64,000 bases of DNA, from contig NC_063176.1 of NCBI RefSeq assembly GCF_023159225.1, forward strand, positions 7,390,963-7,454,962, written 5' to 3'. Positions 1 to 11,640 of the stretch are shown here, in pieces. The stretch is from Perognathus longimembris pacificus. Taxonomy: Eukaryota; Chordata; Mammalia; Rodentia; Heteromyidae. Below the pieces are notes generated by a model. It was not told where the DNA came from. It saw nothing but the letters and a program-made list of their open reading frames with translations, and did not search any database. A program made the position numbers and the translations under genes. The first letter of the stretch is position 1, and each line of letters begins with the position of its first letter.

Positions 1-545
1 GAGCCTATGGTTTCCCTCATTGGTAACAATTAGTACACACCTAGGATAGTCCTAGCAGAAGACCACAATAACTCAATAGCTATGTACATATGAACACGTA
101 AGATGATGATGCTCAAAATGAATCAAGTTATGGAAATAAGTGGTTTATCATTGTTGTTATTATCTTCAATGTACCATGTGAAATTATGCCTTTTTCTTTT
201 GTCTTTCTTCCCCATGGTTTTACCCTTGATGTCACTGTAATTGATTTTGGTACACTGGGTATTGTATATACATTTATCAGAACTAGGGAAGGGAAGGGAA
301 ACATCAAAATGGAGACACAAAGGGTAAAAGGTGAACCAATGCAACAGCAATACTTACAAGACAATATGCTGTAAACCAACTATACAACTTGGGGAGGGGT
401 GTTTGGGAGGGAATTTGGGAGGAGAAAGGTGGGAGAAAAATGGGGGAGGAGGTTAAAAAGTTTCAAATGTAGTCACTGTCTTACGCATATAACTCTAACC
501 CCTCTGTACATCACTGTGACAATAAATAAGTTAATTTTTAATAAG
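1..545 (+). mobile_element. L1 LINE 3' end, cut by the left window edge
   Basis: This is the 3' end of an L1 element in sense orientation. It shares blocks with other copies here: 'caatagctatgtacatatga', 'gggtaaaaggtgaaccaatg', a G-rich tract (about 391-452) and a terminal 'aacccctctgtacatcac' followed by 'gacaataaataag'. The copies at 58.44 kb (sense) and 18.6, 47.8 and 53.5 kb (antisense) show the same order. Only the end of ORF2 and the 3' UTR can be present, and the reading frame is broken. Subfamily name not assigned. Confidence 0.75.
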
Positions 546-565
546 TTTGCTAAGAAGAAACTAAA

Positions 566-660
566 GGGTTAGAAGCATGGCTCAAGTGGTTAAATGTTTG
601 CCTAAGCAAAACGAAGGCCCTGAATTGAAACCTAGTAGTGCAATAAGTAGTGCAAAACAG
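566..660 (+). mobile_element. Degraded ID-like (tRNA-derived) SINE monomer
   Basis: The stretch keeps the ID-like pattern: 'gcatggctcaagtggtt' around the A box, then 'cctaagcaaaacgaaggccc' and a weak B-box region 'gaattgaaacc', followed by an A-rich tail. It is strongly diverged, so it is an old copy. It sits directly behind the L1 3' end. Confidence 0.55.
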
Positions 661-1119
661 AAAGATGAAGGAGAAAGGGGAGGGGGAGGGAAAAATTTCA
701 CCAGACAAAGCTGAGAAAGGATTAGAAAAAAAAAAACCAGAAAGAATTTAAATAACTTTGAGAGTATACGAAAAGAGTTCAGCAGATAGAGTATGTGATA
801 TTAAAGTTATGTGCAAGGCAGTTGAGGCCAGCCAAACAGTTGGTGGCGGAATAAGATGGCATTTGTATGAGGACGATTTGCTGTAGGTCCAATCAGTGCC
901 AATGCTCCTGGAGACACGAAGCCACGGAGTTAATGGAGGTGTCGTTTCCAGTGTGTTCAGATCCGTTACTGCGGGTGATTCCTAATGGGTTCGGTGCTCA
1001 ACATCTTTCCTAATTCCTCATTTTCATCATGACTGTCATAGTTCAGGCCCTTATTACCTTTTGTCTGGACTACCAGCTGGTCTGATTGACTTTGGCTTCA
1101 GATCTCGGGAAGAAATCAC
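661..1119. other. No recognised feature
   Basis: An A-rich stretch with a G-rich purine run (about 671-690) is followed by ordinary unique-looking sequence. I see no repeat, RNA gene or convincing exon in it. Confidence 0.5.
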
Positions 1120-1382
1120 CTACAGAGTTTCAGGTTCTTAAAGCTCCCCGTGTCTCATGTCACTCCCCCGATCAAAAGTCTCCAGTGGGTCCCCATCGCG
1201 TGCTGAATGAAGAGCAGAGTTCGCAGTCTGGCGATGTAATAGTCTCCCGTCACCCTCAGGTCCTACCCGATGCTCCCTATTAACTTACATTTGTCCTTCA
1301 TCCTTGCCTACCAGCAGCTGCTGGGAGCCTACATTCCCTCATGCCACCGCTTTTGCTTTGGCTTTTCTGTTCACTAAAATAC

Positions 1383-1385
<3 letters not shown>
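1120..1385 (+). mobile_element. L2 LINE fragment
   Basis: Phrases such as 'gtctccagtgggtccccat', then a 'tgaatgaagagcagag' block, then 'cttcatccttgcc' and 'cctacattccctcatgcc' follow the order of the L2 3' region as I know it. Divergence is high and the frame is broken. The right end abuts the TC microsatellite. Confidence 0.5.

Positions 1386-1422
<37 letters not shown>
1386..1422 (+). repeat. (TC)n microsatellite
   Basis: A pure TC dinucleotide run of about 37 bp, about 18 units. Uninterrupted, so probably length-variable. Confidence 0.97.
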
Positions 1423-1426
<4 letters not shown>

Positions 1427-3772
1427 GCGCTCTACATATGCATTCTTTAATTCCTGTCATGAAAGTCTCTTTCTTCATAAAACTTTCTGATCATTTTGAC
1501 TGTGAGAGCTTTTCATCCTCTGAACCTTACGACTGGATTGTGATCTCTTCTCAGTGCAGCTATTGAATTGGTCTTTAGGTGATAGCTAGAGTATATCTTT
1601 AGACTGAATTTTGAGGTGATGAAGTGCAAAGGCTGAATCTTAGTCATCTCTGTACCCCACAGTGCTGGCTTGGGGCTGTAATATAATAACTGCTCCAAAA
1701 ATATTTATTTCGCTCAGATGCGCTAGTTCCTACAATTCCTGAAGAAAGCATTCACAGTATCATTAAGTCTTGAACAGTAAGCGCTGACTATATTGCTTCT
1801 CATTTATTTGCTCTTTCAACACCCCCGACTTCTCTGCTGAAATATCGTAGTTGGAATTAAGATATTCATTTTATACTTATTTCTGGATTGTTGGTCTTTG
1901 TCTGGTCATACACTGTGTAGTTTTTTTATTGCATTCTTGGAGCTGATACAGAACCTGGAGCAGATAAGTGATATAGTATATGTTAATTGGAATAAATTAA
2001 TGTCTGCTAAAATCACCAAGTTCCAAACACTGTTAATATTAACTATTTATTCAAGGACATGGGGTACATTTCTATATTTAGAACATTGATAGGGGTAGAG
2101 AAAAAAAGTTGAAGTAACCTCCCCCACATCTGGGAGTGAAGCCTTATTCAACACAATCAATTGGCACAATAAATTAAACCAACCACTCTAGCTTTCATTG
2201 ACACCAGGAGGTCCACCCTTGCCCTAACTCACCCACAAAGAAATCAGAAAATCTCTCTGAGTCTGATCTACATTCCTGGTGAAATCAATATGGCCTGTTT
2301 TCCTTGGAAGGGTCATTTGACATTATTAACTTAGACTTGATTTTTCATATATCAGGATCCACTTTTTTTTTCCTCTACAAAGTAGATTTAACCTCCTGAC
2401 AGCAGTGTCAGTAGACACATACCTACCTACAGTGCAGACCTCGAGAATCTAATAACTTCACATACTTGACAACTTCCTTGTGTGTCAATCACCTATTACA
2501 GAATCCTCTTCCATGTTCCTATGATACTGAGTATCATAATACACACGTGATACTTAAGCAGGGTGGGGGTGACAGGGCTCTGGAAGGCACATCATCCACA
2601 CACTACTTTGTAAGCTTTACATTTGCATGATGTTAGATTAGTACTTACTGGGCTATGTACTACAGAGCAAAATTGTAAGTTTATCTTTGGCTCATGGGGT
2701 CATGGTCTTACATGGACCACATTTGATTTGAAATAGCAAATAAGGATATTATGCATAAGTTTATCCAAATGTGTTATAGGAAGACCCTTGCTGTTTTTTT
2801 TTTCTTTCTGAGTTTAGAACTATGATGAATTTGGGCTACTGCTCTGTAATGGCCAGGAAGTTCAAAGCTGAGCTTTTTCTTCTGTGATAACTTCCTTTAT
2901 CTTGGTTTTTATTCTATAATTACTTTCCTTTCCTTCTCCCTTCCCACTCACTGCCTAGCTCAGTTTTTTTCTGTGTTTTTGAAAATAGGTTTCCTGTATT
3001 GATTACATGCATTGTGGTTTGAATCAATTATTTCGGGATGTAGTTAGGGGCATAAATAAATAATGCCTAAATAAATAATAGACTTGTCTTGAGGCATCCG
3101 TATTCTCTCTTATGACATTCATTGAGGAAGTTAATTGGAAGTGGAACTAAATATTCCTTTGATTAATTAGCATTCATTAAGTTCCCTTTGTATACTTTAT
3201 AGAACTCATGAAACTCCTGGTATTGGGCTTAACACAGCTTGAACAGTACTTTTGGGGGAGGCAGATTGAATTCTCCTGTATTTTAATGAGTATTATATGA
3301 ATAGATTAATTTTTTGTTCAGCATTCCATATTGTTCCTTCTGCTTTGAAATGAAAATTGCAAAATGCTTAAATAAATTAATCAAGAAGTTGTTTACTATC
3401 ACTATAACTCATATACTTATTTTCATGTCCTCAACTGACATTCAATTTTCTAATGCCTGACACAAGTAATACTGTTTAGTGAATCACAACAAAATACAAA
3501 CTTCAGTGCCTTATACTAGAGAGAAAAAATAAAACTGCCTTTTTTCAATTAAACAAATATTTTGTTAAAAATATGGGATGTGGAGGCTGCTCATAGTATA
3601 AAATACAATCTTATACTTGCCAAGAGTAGCTCATATGATTTTTCTGAAAACAAGTATTAGCTCCTGGACACAGTTGAGAAACACTGGCTGTTAGGAAAGA
3701 ACATTAAAATATATAGACATAACTAGTTGTAGAGAGAAGTCTGACCCTTGGATTCTATCAGTAACTCTTCTT
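1423..3772. other. No recognised feature in about 2.3 kb
   Basis: AT-rich sequence with short homopolymers and small direct repeats such as 'taaataaataatgcctaaa' near 3,055. I recognise no gene or repeat; diverged ancient repeats could be hidden here. Confidence 0.5.
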
Positions 3773-3781
3773 TGATTCTGA

Positions 3782-4026
3782 TTTTTTTTTTGGGGGGGGG
3801 GCGGGGATTGGTTGCAGGGCTTGAATGAACTCAAGGCCTGGAGTTTGAGCTTTTTTGATGAAGGCTGGTTCTCTATCACTTGGAGCCACAGTGCCACTTC
3901 CTGTTTTCTGCTGACTAATTGGAGATAAGAGTACTTTCCTGCCCTGGGCTAGTTTTGAACTTCAACCCTCAGATCTCAGCCTTCCTGAGTAGTTAAGATT
4001 ACAGCTGTAAGCCACCAGCCCTGGAA
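3782..4026 (-). mobile_element. Composite B1-like + ID-like SINE
   Basis: On the plus strand it opens with a T/G tract (the SINE A-tail in reverse), then the ID-like half ('ttggagccacagtgccactt'), the linker 'ctaattggagataagagt', and the 7SL-derived half ('agatctcagccttcctgag', 'gattacagctgtaagccacc'). Nine-base direct repeats 'tgattctga' at 3,773-3,781 and 4,027-4,035 are the target-site duplication, so the insertion is intact. The poly-T tract has expanded into G's. Confidence 0.88.
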
Positions 4027-4035
4027 TGATTCTGA

Positions 4036-4938
4036 ACTTGAGACACTTTTTTGTCTCAAAAACATGTCCTCCTTGTGTTTCCTAGACAGTATTCAGCAGA
4101 GAAATACTCTTAAAGGTACACGGTACAATGGGAATCTGATCAAGTACGTGTGGAAAGCACTATAAAATATGCCTCAGTTTTCTTAGAGAGTATGAATGTC
4201 TATTCATGCTAAGGCTCCAAGAAATCCCAGGGGGGCATGGGTGGAGGTGGGGGGAGGAACCCAACATTGGATTGTTAAATCTAGCATTTTCTTGAAGATT
4301 TTTTTTTTTAATCTTAAGGAATTATTCTAGTTATTTTTGTAATTGTTATTTTCAGATTCCACAGGGTACACTTTGCTTAGGAATTCTCATTTACTATGGG
4401 AATTTATTTCTGGTGAAATTATGGAGCCTGCGTAATGGAAAGGCCCCTAAGAACCAAGGAGTTCATGGATTCTTAAGCTGTAGAGTGCAGAGTAGATTAC
4501 CTAGGGAGAGGGTACTCAAAAATGGAGTGCTAGCTCCAGTCTTAGACAGCATGGCTCATTTAAGGTCTGAGTCAAGGAAGTGAACAGTTTGTACTCTAAA
4601 TTCTATGTGGAGTCTAGTTCATATTTTCTGTATAGACATAATTTCCGTATGTGTCACACATCCCCAGACACTAGTTTGAATGTGTAAGCCAGGTGGTCTC
4701 TCAACAGATTATTCACTACTTCTGCCTGACTTTTTTTAGAAACTATTTTTCAACCTGGCAACCTTTTTGTATATTTTTTGATTGAGTGTTTGGTGGACAA
4801 TAAATTAATAAGTTGAATCAATCCTTCCTTCTAGGTTATGTCTTTGAGTATCTTTTCTCTTGCTGTCTCTTTTCCTCTTGTCTTTAGCAAATTCTCTAGA
4901 AATGACAGAAGGAACACAGCCAAAAATAGTTGTGAGTC
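4036..4938. other. No recognised feature except a G-rich tract
   Basis: Mostly AT-rich sequence. A G-rich run at 4,230-4,256 has four runs of three or more G's. The segment near 4,785-4,830 ends in a pattern faintly like an L2 3' end, but this is too weak to call. Confidence 0.5.
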
Positions 4939-5190
4939 TAGAGCTGGTGGCTCACACCTGTAATCCTAGCTATGCAGGAGGTTGAGATCTTGAAGATTAC
5001 TGTTTGCAACTAGCCCCGGCAGGCAATGCCCACTAGACTCTTACCTTCAATAAACTACTCAGGAAAAGCTAGAAGTGGAGCTGTGGCTACAGTGGTAGAG
5101 CTCTAGCCTTGAGGAATAGAAGCTCAGGGACAGAGCCCAGGCCCAGAGTTCAAGCCCCATGACTGGCAAAACAAAGCAAAATAAAACAGA
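4939..5190 (+). mobile_element. Composite B1-like + ID-like SINE
   Basis: The left half is 7SL-like: 'ggtggctcacacctgtaatc', 'ctagctatgcaggaggttga'. A linker with 'gactcttacc' follows, then the ID-like half: 'gtggagctgtggctac', 'gagctctagccttgag', 'cccagagttcaagcccc', and an A-rich tail with AAAAC units. Sense orientation, moderately diverged. Confidence 0.85.
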
Positions 5191-5219
5191 AAACCCCAAA
5201 CATCAGTGTCTTCTCAATG

Positions 5220-5335
5220 TAACTGCTACTCAGAACACATGGCTATAGTGTACCCTGCATACAATCTGCTCAGGGAGGAGAACTGAGAGTTTCAAACCAG
5301 CCTGGGACATATGGTTAGACTCTCTCTCTTACTTT
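5220..5335 (+). mobile_element. Degraded B1-like SINE fragment
   Basis: 'ggaggagaactgagag' followed by 'tttcaaaccagcctgggac' and 'gttagactctc' matches the middle and right part of a 7SL-derived unit. The left part is poorly preserved. Confidence 0.45.
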
Positions 5336-5339
5336 TTTC

Positions 5340-5813
5340 TCTTTTATCTCTTCAGGTTATGATACATTTATTCTTAACAGATAGATAACCCTCAAAGTGT
5401 ACATATTAATAGGGCATCCTTTTATATATTTCATTATATGTGTATATTGTATAATCAGGGTAATCATTGCAATCTTCATGAATAGTTATCATTTTTTATA
5501 GTAAAAGCATTCAAGTTTTTAAAATCATATAGTATACTATTGCTATTTATAGTCATTTTACAGTTCAACAGAACTTCTTACTCCTAACTATAAGTTAGAA
5601 CGCATCAATAAACCTTCTCCTCTCCCCCCAGTAGTTTCTGATGATCAATATTCTGCCCTCTGATTCTACATGAGACCCTTTATTGCTTTTCTTTCTATTC
5701 TTGGCTTATTTCAATTGACATAATGATCTACAGTTCCATCTATGTGGTCAAAGATGACAATTCTTCTTTTTGATAACTGAATAATGTATGTGTGTGTGCA
5801 TGTGTGTGTATGT

Positions 5814-5854
<41 letters not shown>

Positions 5855-5960
5855 ATGTATTCCTTATCTACTCATGACAGTAGGTTCATGAAAGTTGTTT
5901 CCATTGCTTGGCTATTTTGAATAGTGCTGCACTTGTGAGTTCCAAGTTTCTTGAACCCAA
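5340..5960 (-). mobile_element. Old L1 LINE 3' region (L1M type), antisense
   Basis: Reading left to right it follows the reverse complement of an ancient mammalian L1 end: 'gggtaatcattgcaatcttc', 'ttttatagtaaaagcattc', 'ccccagtagtttctgatgat', 'ggcttatttcaattgacata', 'tagttccatctatgtggtca'-like text, and 'ttgcttggctattttgaata'. The GT microsatellite lies where other copies have 'ttgtgtatatata'. Broken frame, no coding capacity. Confidence 0.75.
5789..5851 (+). repeat. (GT)n microsatellite inside L1
   Basis: An impure TG region ('gtatgtgtgtgtgcatgtg') runs into a pure GT run of about 35 bp ending at 'gtacatg'. It appears to have grown from the alternating purine-pyrimidine stretch native to this L1 segment. 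Confidence 0.95.
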
Positions 5961-6241
5961 ACTTCAAATAAATCTCCAAAAGCTTCGTGTCCAGACATTA
6001 CTTGGGAAATAAAATAAAGTCGTTACTGAGTTTCTGCTTGAAATGGGTTCTTTAGCTGTTTGCAACGTTCTCTTGTTAGTGAGAAGGAACAAGTACAAGT
6101 TAGTGAGTGAAGGAACAAGTACAAGTATTTTGTTCATGAAGTTCATAGATGACGAGTTATGCCTTTCCTTTTCACACACAAGTTGAGAGTCTCTCCTTTT
6201 TAAATTTTCTGTATTTCTCTTTTTGGTGTTTGTCATTACTA

Positions 6242-6302
6242 AGGATCGATGTCAAGGCTTTGTGTTCACAGGGCCAGTACCTCACCACCTGAGGTACTTC
6301 CC
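6242..6302 (-). mobile_element. Degraded ID-like SINE, antisense
   Basis: 'aaggctttgtgttcacaggg', 'agtacctcaccacctgaggt' and 'acttcccccaattc' follow the reverse complement of an ID-like unit. Short and diverged. Confidence 0.45.
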
Positions 6303-6444
6303 CCAATTCTTTTGTCATTTGTTTAGAGTTGTAAACTTATTTTGTTAAACTAAAATTGACATATTGCTGGACCTCTTCCCAATTTCCCATCCCAGTTGAG
6401 TCATGACCCTCCTCTAGCCACCTTTACGTAGACTAACTTTGTAT

Positions 6445-6655
6445 AAGGCACTTCTCTAAGCTTTTTAAATACATTACAGTCACTTAATTCTTAACATGAG
6501 GAGGCTGGGATTGTAATAATCCCACTTTTTAGATAAAGAAAGCAAGTCACAATGAGATCAAATGACTTACCAAAGCCACTCACGCTTTACTCATGTGCTG
6601 ATGTTTGGGTTATATCCTAAGTGCTCTTCTTCAAAGTGTGCGCTCTGAAGCCCAT
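6445..6655 (-). mobile_element. MIR SINE, antisense
   Basis: The order 'aaggcacttctctaagcttt', 'aatacattacagtcactta', 'ccactttttagataaagaaa', 'atgacttaccaaagccactc' and the trailing 'tgtgcgctctgaagccc' is the reverse complement of the ancient mammalian MIR element, near full length. Confidence 0.8.
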
Positions 6656-6806
6656 TGCAATCAAGTGTATGACCTTTTATTAGCCTAATAAAAGATCCTA
6701 TCATTAGACTTGTGCAATTAATGTCAAGATTCTTTGTGTTCTCAGTTGTGTCATGTACTAAGTTAAACATTCCCAATAATCCATAAACATAGAATCCATT
6801 AAAGTT

Positions 6807-6834
6807 ATCTATCGATCTATCGATCTATCTATCG

Positions 6835-6881
<47 letters not shown>

Positions 6882-6882
6882 A
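6807..6882 (+). repeat. (ATCT)n / (ATCG) tetranucleotide microsatellite
   Basis: About 76 bp of ATCT units. The left third is interspersed with ATCG variants; the right part is pure. The variant units suggest the left part is the older, stabilised end. Confidence 0.97.
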
Positions 6883-7593
6883 TTTGTCTGTGCCATTAAT
6901 TTATGGATGAAATAGCATCTGCTACCTATTCATAAGTCTCAATAGTTGTAAGTTCATAAGAATTTTTCTCAAATTCAATTCCTATTTCCTGGAACTTCTA
7001 TTCCGACCTTTTCTTTGTGTCTAATGAAGAATTTTTGACCCATGATGCTGGTCAGAACTCCTGGATCTGCTACAAAGAAACAAAGGACACATGCTGAGCT
7101 GGATGTTACAAAGGCAGATTGTGCACACCATGGTTTCTTTCTAAGAAATTGTTCATGGAGATGGGGTAAAAATTGGCCTGACAATTGAGGGGAGGAACTC
7201 CTCAGCCTCTAAGAAAGAAATACCAAACATCTTGGCAACTTAGTAGGATTTAACAAACAATTGTGTGGCTAGAATAAAATGATAATTACACTCCTGCTAT
7301 GAACCAAAGGGATTAGAAAAAAATGGTATTACAACTTTATAAAGACATTATTATAGTGACCTGAAATGATGCATATTCAGTAAGAATGTATACTCTCTAC
7401 TGAGAGATATGAATGTGCTTAATTATGTATAATATGTAATATATGTAGCATTTAGTCCACAAGAATTGTTAGTATCTTTAGTTATTTCATCTAATGAATT
7501 TTTAGTATGGCTACTAATATTTCCATAGGGTACAACTATCCTGTACATTCATAGTGGGAAACAATATACAAAGAAACAATGATTTATCACGAT
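6883..7593. other. No recognised feature
   Basis: AT-rich unique-looking sequence between the microsatellite and the MaLR LTR. No gene, RNA or repeat seen. Confidence 0.5.
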
Positions 7594-7953
7594 GACTGCT
7601 ATGGTTGGGATAGCATGTATGACTTGGTTCTCAGTGCATGGGGCTACTGGGAAGTAACAGAACCACTTCATTTGAGGAAGTTAGGGCATTGGATGCGTGA
7701 CTTAGTAGGCGATATTGCAACCTCAGTCCATACTATTCCTTTCTCTAATGTTTCCCAGCGGCTACACACTAAACACCTTCCTTTTCTGCAACTCCCACCA
7801 TGATGTACTGACTTACCACAGGACTTCACACCGTTGGCCAGATGATTATGAATGCCATCTTCCAAGATTATGTATGAGACAAAGTAAGCCTTTCCTCTCT
7901 ATGAGTTGATTATTTCATGTATTTGTTACAGTAATATAATGCTGACAAATACA
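7594..7953 (+). mobile_element. MaLR-type LTR (ERVL-MaLR), probably solo
   Basis: It opens with 'tgctatggttgggata', a diverged form of the MST/MLT1 start. The middle holds 'gatgtactgacttaccacag', and it ends with 'agtaagcctttcctctct' and 'tgttacagtaatataatgct', the typical MaLR polyadenylation end. No internal retroviral sequence lies beside it. Subfamily not assigned. Confidence 0.6.
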
Positions 7954-8656
7954 TGCCTACTATCATATGTCCAAAACAGAACATATCAACACAGACACTG
8001 CTGATATTCTTGGCTGGATAATTCTCTGTTGTAGGAGACTGTCTTATGCATTACGAGATGGACAGGAAAATGTTAGTGTACTTTACTAGGTTGCCAGTGG
8101 TGTTCTTTCACATGTGGTGATAATAAATGTCTTCAGAAATTGCCATATGTCCCCCAAAGAGCAAAATCATCCAATTCTGAGAACCACTGAGAGGTAACAT
8201 CAAGTAAAACAGTTACTCAAAAATTCGTGGGATGAATAAAGATTGAAAGGATGAAATGCTTCCTTACGTTCCCAGTCAATCAACTCTTTACTGTCTAACA
8301 CATTATCCAAGAGGGGAATTAGAAATCAGGTGCTGAAAGAGGACCTTGTTATCAAACATAATTACTGACCGAGAGCAACATGCATTTAGATTAAAAAAAA
8401 AATTCTTCTATCTGGTGAGCCCTTGGATAGACACTTAACACAATTCACAATTTATCTCTCACTTTGAAGTTTCATTTTCCTGAAGCACTCTAAAAACAAC
8501 AACAACAAAAATTCCAGGGATAAAGAATTGCTTAATCCCACATTAATGAGATTGTGAGGTTGATTTTCTCCCTATAAGTCCTTGGGCTTCGGGAAGCTTT
8601 AGAGGTCACATTATGAAGATAGGGAGACACTTTACTAATGGCTGAATTCCCTATGG
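7954..8656. other. No recognised feature
   Basis: AT-rich sequence with an A9-10 homopolymer near 8,394 and an AAC triplet run near 8,495. Nothing else identified. Confidence 0.5.
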
Positions 8657-8751
8657 GGTTCTGACAGCGTGGGTTGTTTATTAAACACATACGCACAACC
8701 TCTCGGTTCTGACAGCGTGGGTTGTTTATTAAACACATACGCACAACCTCT
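8657..8751 (+). repeat. Two-copy 47-bp perfect tandem duplication (48-bp period)
   Basis: The unit starting 'ggttctgacagcgtgggttg' and ending 'acgcacaacctct' is present twice with no mismatch, at 8,657-8,703 and 8,705-8,751, separated by one C. Perfect identity in non-coding DNA indicates a recent event. Confidence 0.97.
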
Positions 8752-8895
8752 AGGATGCTATCTTGGCGTGCTCCTGCTTCAAGAGAAAGCATTGCTCATT
8801 AAATACTGAAAGATTCAGGATCCTGATACCCAAGCATCTAGTTTTCTGCTCTAATAGGTAATTGGACTACTTAGTACATATTTTTATAGTTAACT

Positions 8896-9223
8896 TTTTT
8901 TGGCTGTGCTATGGCTTGAATTTAGAGCCTCGTACTTGGTTCATAGGTGCTCTATCGCTTGAACCATACTCCTAGATTTTTTTTTTTGTGCTTTACATAA
9001 GTTTTAGATAGTGTCTCCCTCCTTTGCTTAGCACAGGCTTCAGATTTCAATTCTCATGCGTGAGCCTCCCAGTAGCTGGGATTACAGTTGTCGTGAACTG
9101 ACATGGCAAGCTTATTTGTGGAGTTGGCCTGGCTAAACTTTTACACAGTTTGGCCTTGAACCAGGATCCTCTTATTTCTGCATCCCTAATAGCTGGCCTA
9201 ATGGCCCACCATTCCAGGCCAAG
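8896..9223 (-). mobile_element. Composite ID-like + B1-like SINE (long form), antisense
   Basis: Plus strand order: ID-like unit in reverse ('gagcctcgtacttggtt', 'gctctatcgcttgaacc'), T-rich linker, 7SL-derived unit in reverse ('cagatttcaattctcatgcg', 'agtagctgggattacag'), then a second B1-like unit ('agtttggccttgaaccagga'). Nine-base target duplications 'tagttaact' at 8,887-8,895 and 9,224-9,232 flank it. Confidence 0.82.
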
Positions 9224-9232
9224 TAGTTAACT

Positions 9233-11640
9233 GAAAAATAGTATGTTCCCACTCGATAGTTACAAAGTTGTTGTGTTTGAAAAGCTGGTGCTGACTTGTC
9301 TGAGATTTGTTAAGAATTTTGGATCAAGCCACAGTTTTTGAGCATAAGCTGCTAAGACGCTTTTTATTTTTGTCTTCAGAATGGGCAATAGCACTTGCTA
9401 TTTCAAGCCTTTACTTGATTTGTATTTAAAGCTCCTTCAATAGCATTTGTTAAAATATGTTTACGCAGGCCTTGACTTGGGTTGAGTCTATGGCCTAGAA
9501 TGGTCACCCTCATCTCCTCCTAAGCAGAGTGCCAGAGTGATCCCCACAGGAAGGTGAGGATATTTCTTTTGGCCAGAATTCAATGGTATAGTATGGAATA
9601 GTGATGATCTTGACAAAAAGCAGCGCAGATATTCCTCAAAGGGAAAAATAATATCCACATGAAGCAAATTGCTCTATCTTTCCAGCTAGCCCTGAGATAG
9701 GGTGTTATTTCAATTGAACACATTTACATAGGTGTTTCTTGTATGTCTGTTGACACCAGGGCACATTTAATTAAATGGAGCTTTTCATTCTAGAGGAGAT
9801 TTCTTTTCTGAGTATTTAAATATAATGGACCATTCCTTCATGTGTTTACCTGTGCATGCAGACTCAGACAAAATAAAGATAATTATTGGGACTTCACAGA
9901 TGATATCATAGTCAGAACTACCTACATCACAATGGCTTCTTAGTTACATGGACCACATTAAAAAATAGAAATCAAAATCATTTCTACAGGAAATCTATAA
10001 TGCTAAATACATTTTTTTCAAAATTTTCTGGGTTTACATATGTTCGATGAACTACCTGATTAAAGACAAAACAGTTCAATATCCTAAAGATGTTTACTAC
10101 ATAATCCTAATCATTTCATCAGAGAAAACAATCTTATTTACAACAATAATTGTCTGTTTTTAATAATTTTGGAAGTTTTTGTAAACTTTGTTTACCTGTG
10201 TGAGAGAAATTTCTGATGAATGATCTAAGTATTTATTATGTCCATGTCGATAAATACCCTTACCCACCACCGTTCCTTCCTTTCAAATTCTAGGTTTGTC
10301 TCAGGAGATGAGTAAGGTGGTTCATTGTTTCTCCTTTGCTAATTTCTGGGCTTGCTGGAGGACCTCATGGCTTGGGTTTGTAATTTCTATTCTGTACTTG
10401 TGCTATGGACTGTTCACAAGAATCTGACTGCCGGATCATGGTCATGCTTATCTGGTGAGCCATGCAGTCTGCTTTGGAAAGCAGGATATACATGGCATCT
10501 CAGAAGATGATGCACATGGAAGTGATGGAAATTCTGACTATCATGTTGTTGACTCTCATGTAACCCTTTCTTTTTCACTGAGCTGTGTTCCATATTCTTA
10601 TACTTTTTCTATTACAGCTGAAACAAACTTTGGCAGATGTAGAAGCTCCTTTTATTTTTATATTGTACATTAATCTTTCATGGAAGGAAAAATAGATTTT
10701 CAAAGTGTAATATGAATTATATATATGCATACATAAAGCAATGAAATGAACTACTTTGAAGAGTCATTAAGAGTCTTCGAGGTATGAACATTGTCTTCCT
10801 CCCTTCTCCCAGCCCCCAGAGTTGTAGATTGGACCTAAGGCCTTTTGTTTGTGTTCTACTGCTGAACACGAGTCTTGTCTTTTCAGTATTTTTATCGGAG
10901 AAGTCTGAATATTTATCAGATCACTACTATAGACTAATAGAAGCAAAGGGTCCTTCTAGATGGATAACACCTGTGACTCAAATGTTCCATTTGCTGGAGT
11001 GTCCCCCTTCAACCATCGTTTCCAAAGATCAAGCTCCCAAATGCATTCTTGGTTAAGTTTTTATGGATTTTCTTTGTCTTCTCCAGAGATAGAGTTTCCC
11101 AAGCAGAGGGAAATGATGGCTCATGTTGCTGACCGTCGTCCTTTCCTTTTTATAGTTCCTTCTAGTTTCTGCTCAAGAGCATAAGGAACATTTTGATTAT
11201 TTTTTAAAGTCCGGAAAGTTATTTCTTGCACCTAACTGTGGTTGAAGCCAATTATAAGTTCCTGTTAATTGGAGGTGAGTCAGTGGAGTGTGATCCAGTT
11301 TTTGCAACTAGTATGTTCAAGCTTCTTTGGAATGATTCAGAAAATATCCATTTATGTTCTAGCAGCGGATGTGGAAAGCACTGAACTTGAGTTTTCTTGT
11401 CTGCAGAAACTTCTGTCAGTGTCATTTCACCTATAAATCTTTACCTTCTTTCAGAAAAGTGTTAAGAATTATGCTGTTTCTGCTGTGGTCAGAATTGTCT
11501 TTGGAATTAGTTACTTGAGGACAGAGTGTGCTGTAAGCAGCTCGGGATGGAGACTTAATGGAGGAAGAAGTTACATCTACAATGCAATTAGAATGAACTT
11601 TTCCCTGAATATACTACACACAACCGAAGAGGATGCATTT
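9233..11640. other. Mostly unassigned; one possible ID-like fragment
   Basis: About 2.4 kb without a clear gene. At 10,803-10,880 a weak reverse ID-like pattern ('gattggacctaaggcc', 'ttctactgctgaacacgag') can be seen. Open frames of 72-90 codons occur here but match no protein I recognise and lack splice context. Confidence 0.45.

Noticed and set aside
8657..8751. Could the repeated unit be a CRISPR-like array?
   Set aside because: Only two units with a one-base spacer in a mammalian context; it is a simple tandem duplication.
10784..11184. Overlapping 90- and 74-codon frames
   Set aside because: Different frames of the same stretch, partly over a probable ID-like fragment; no domain.
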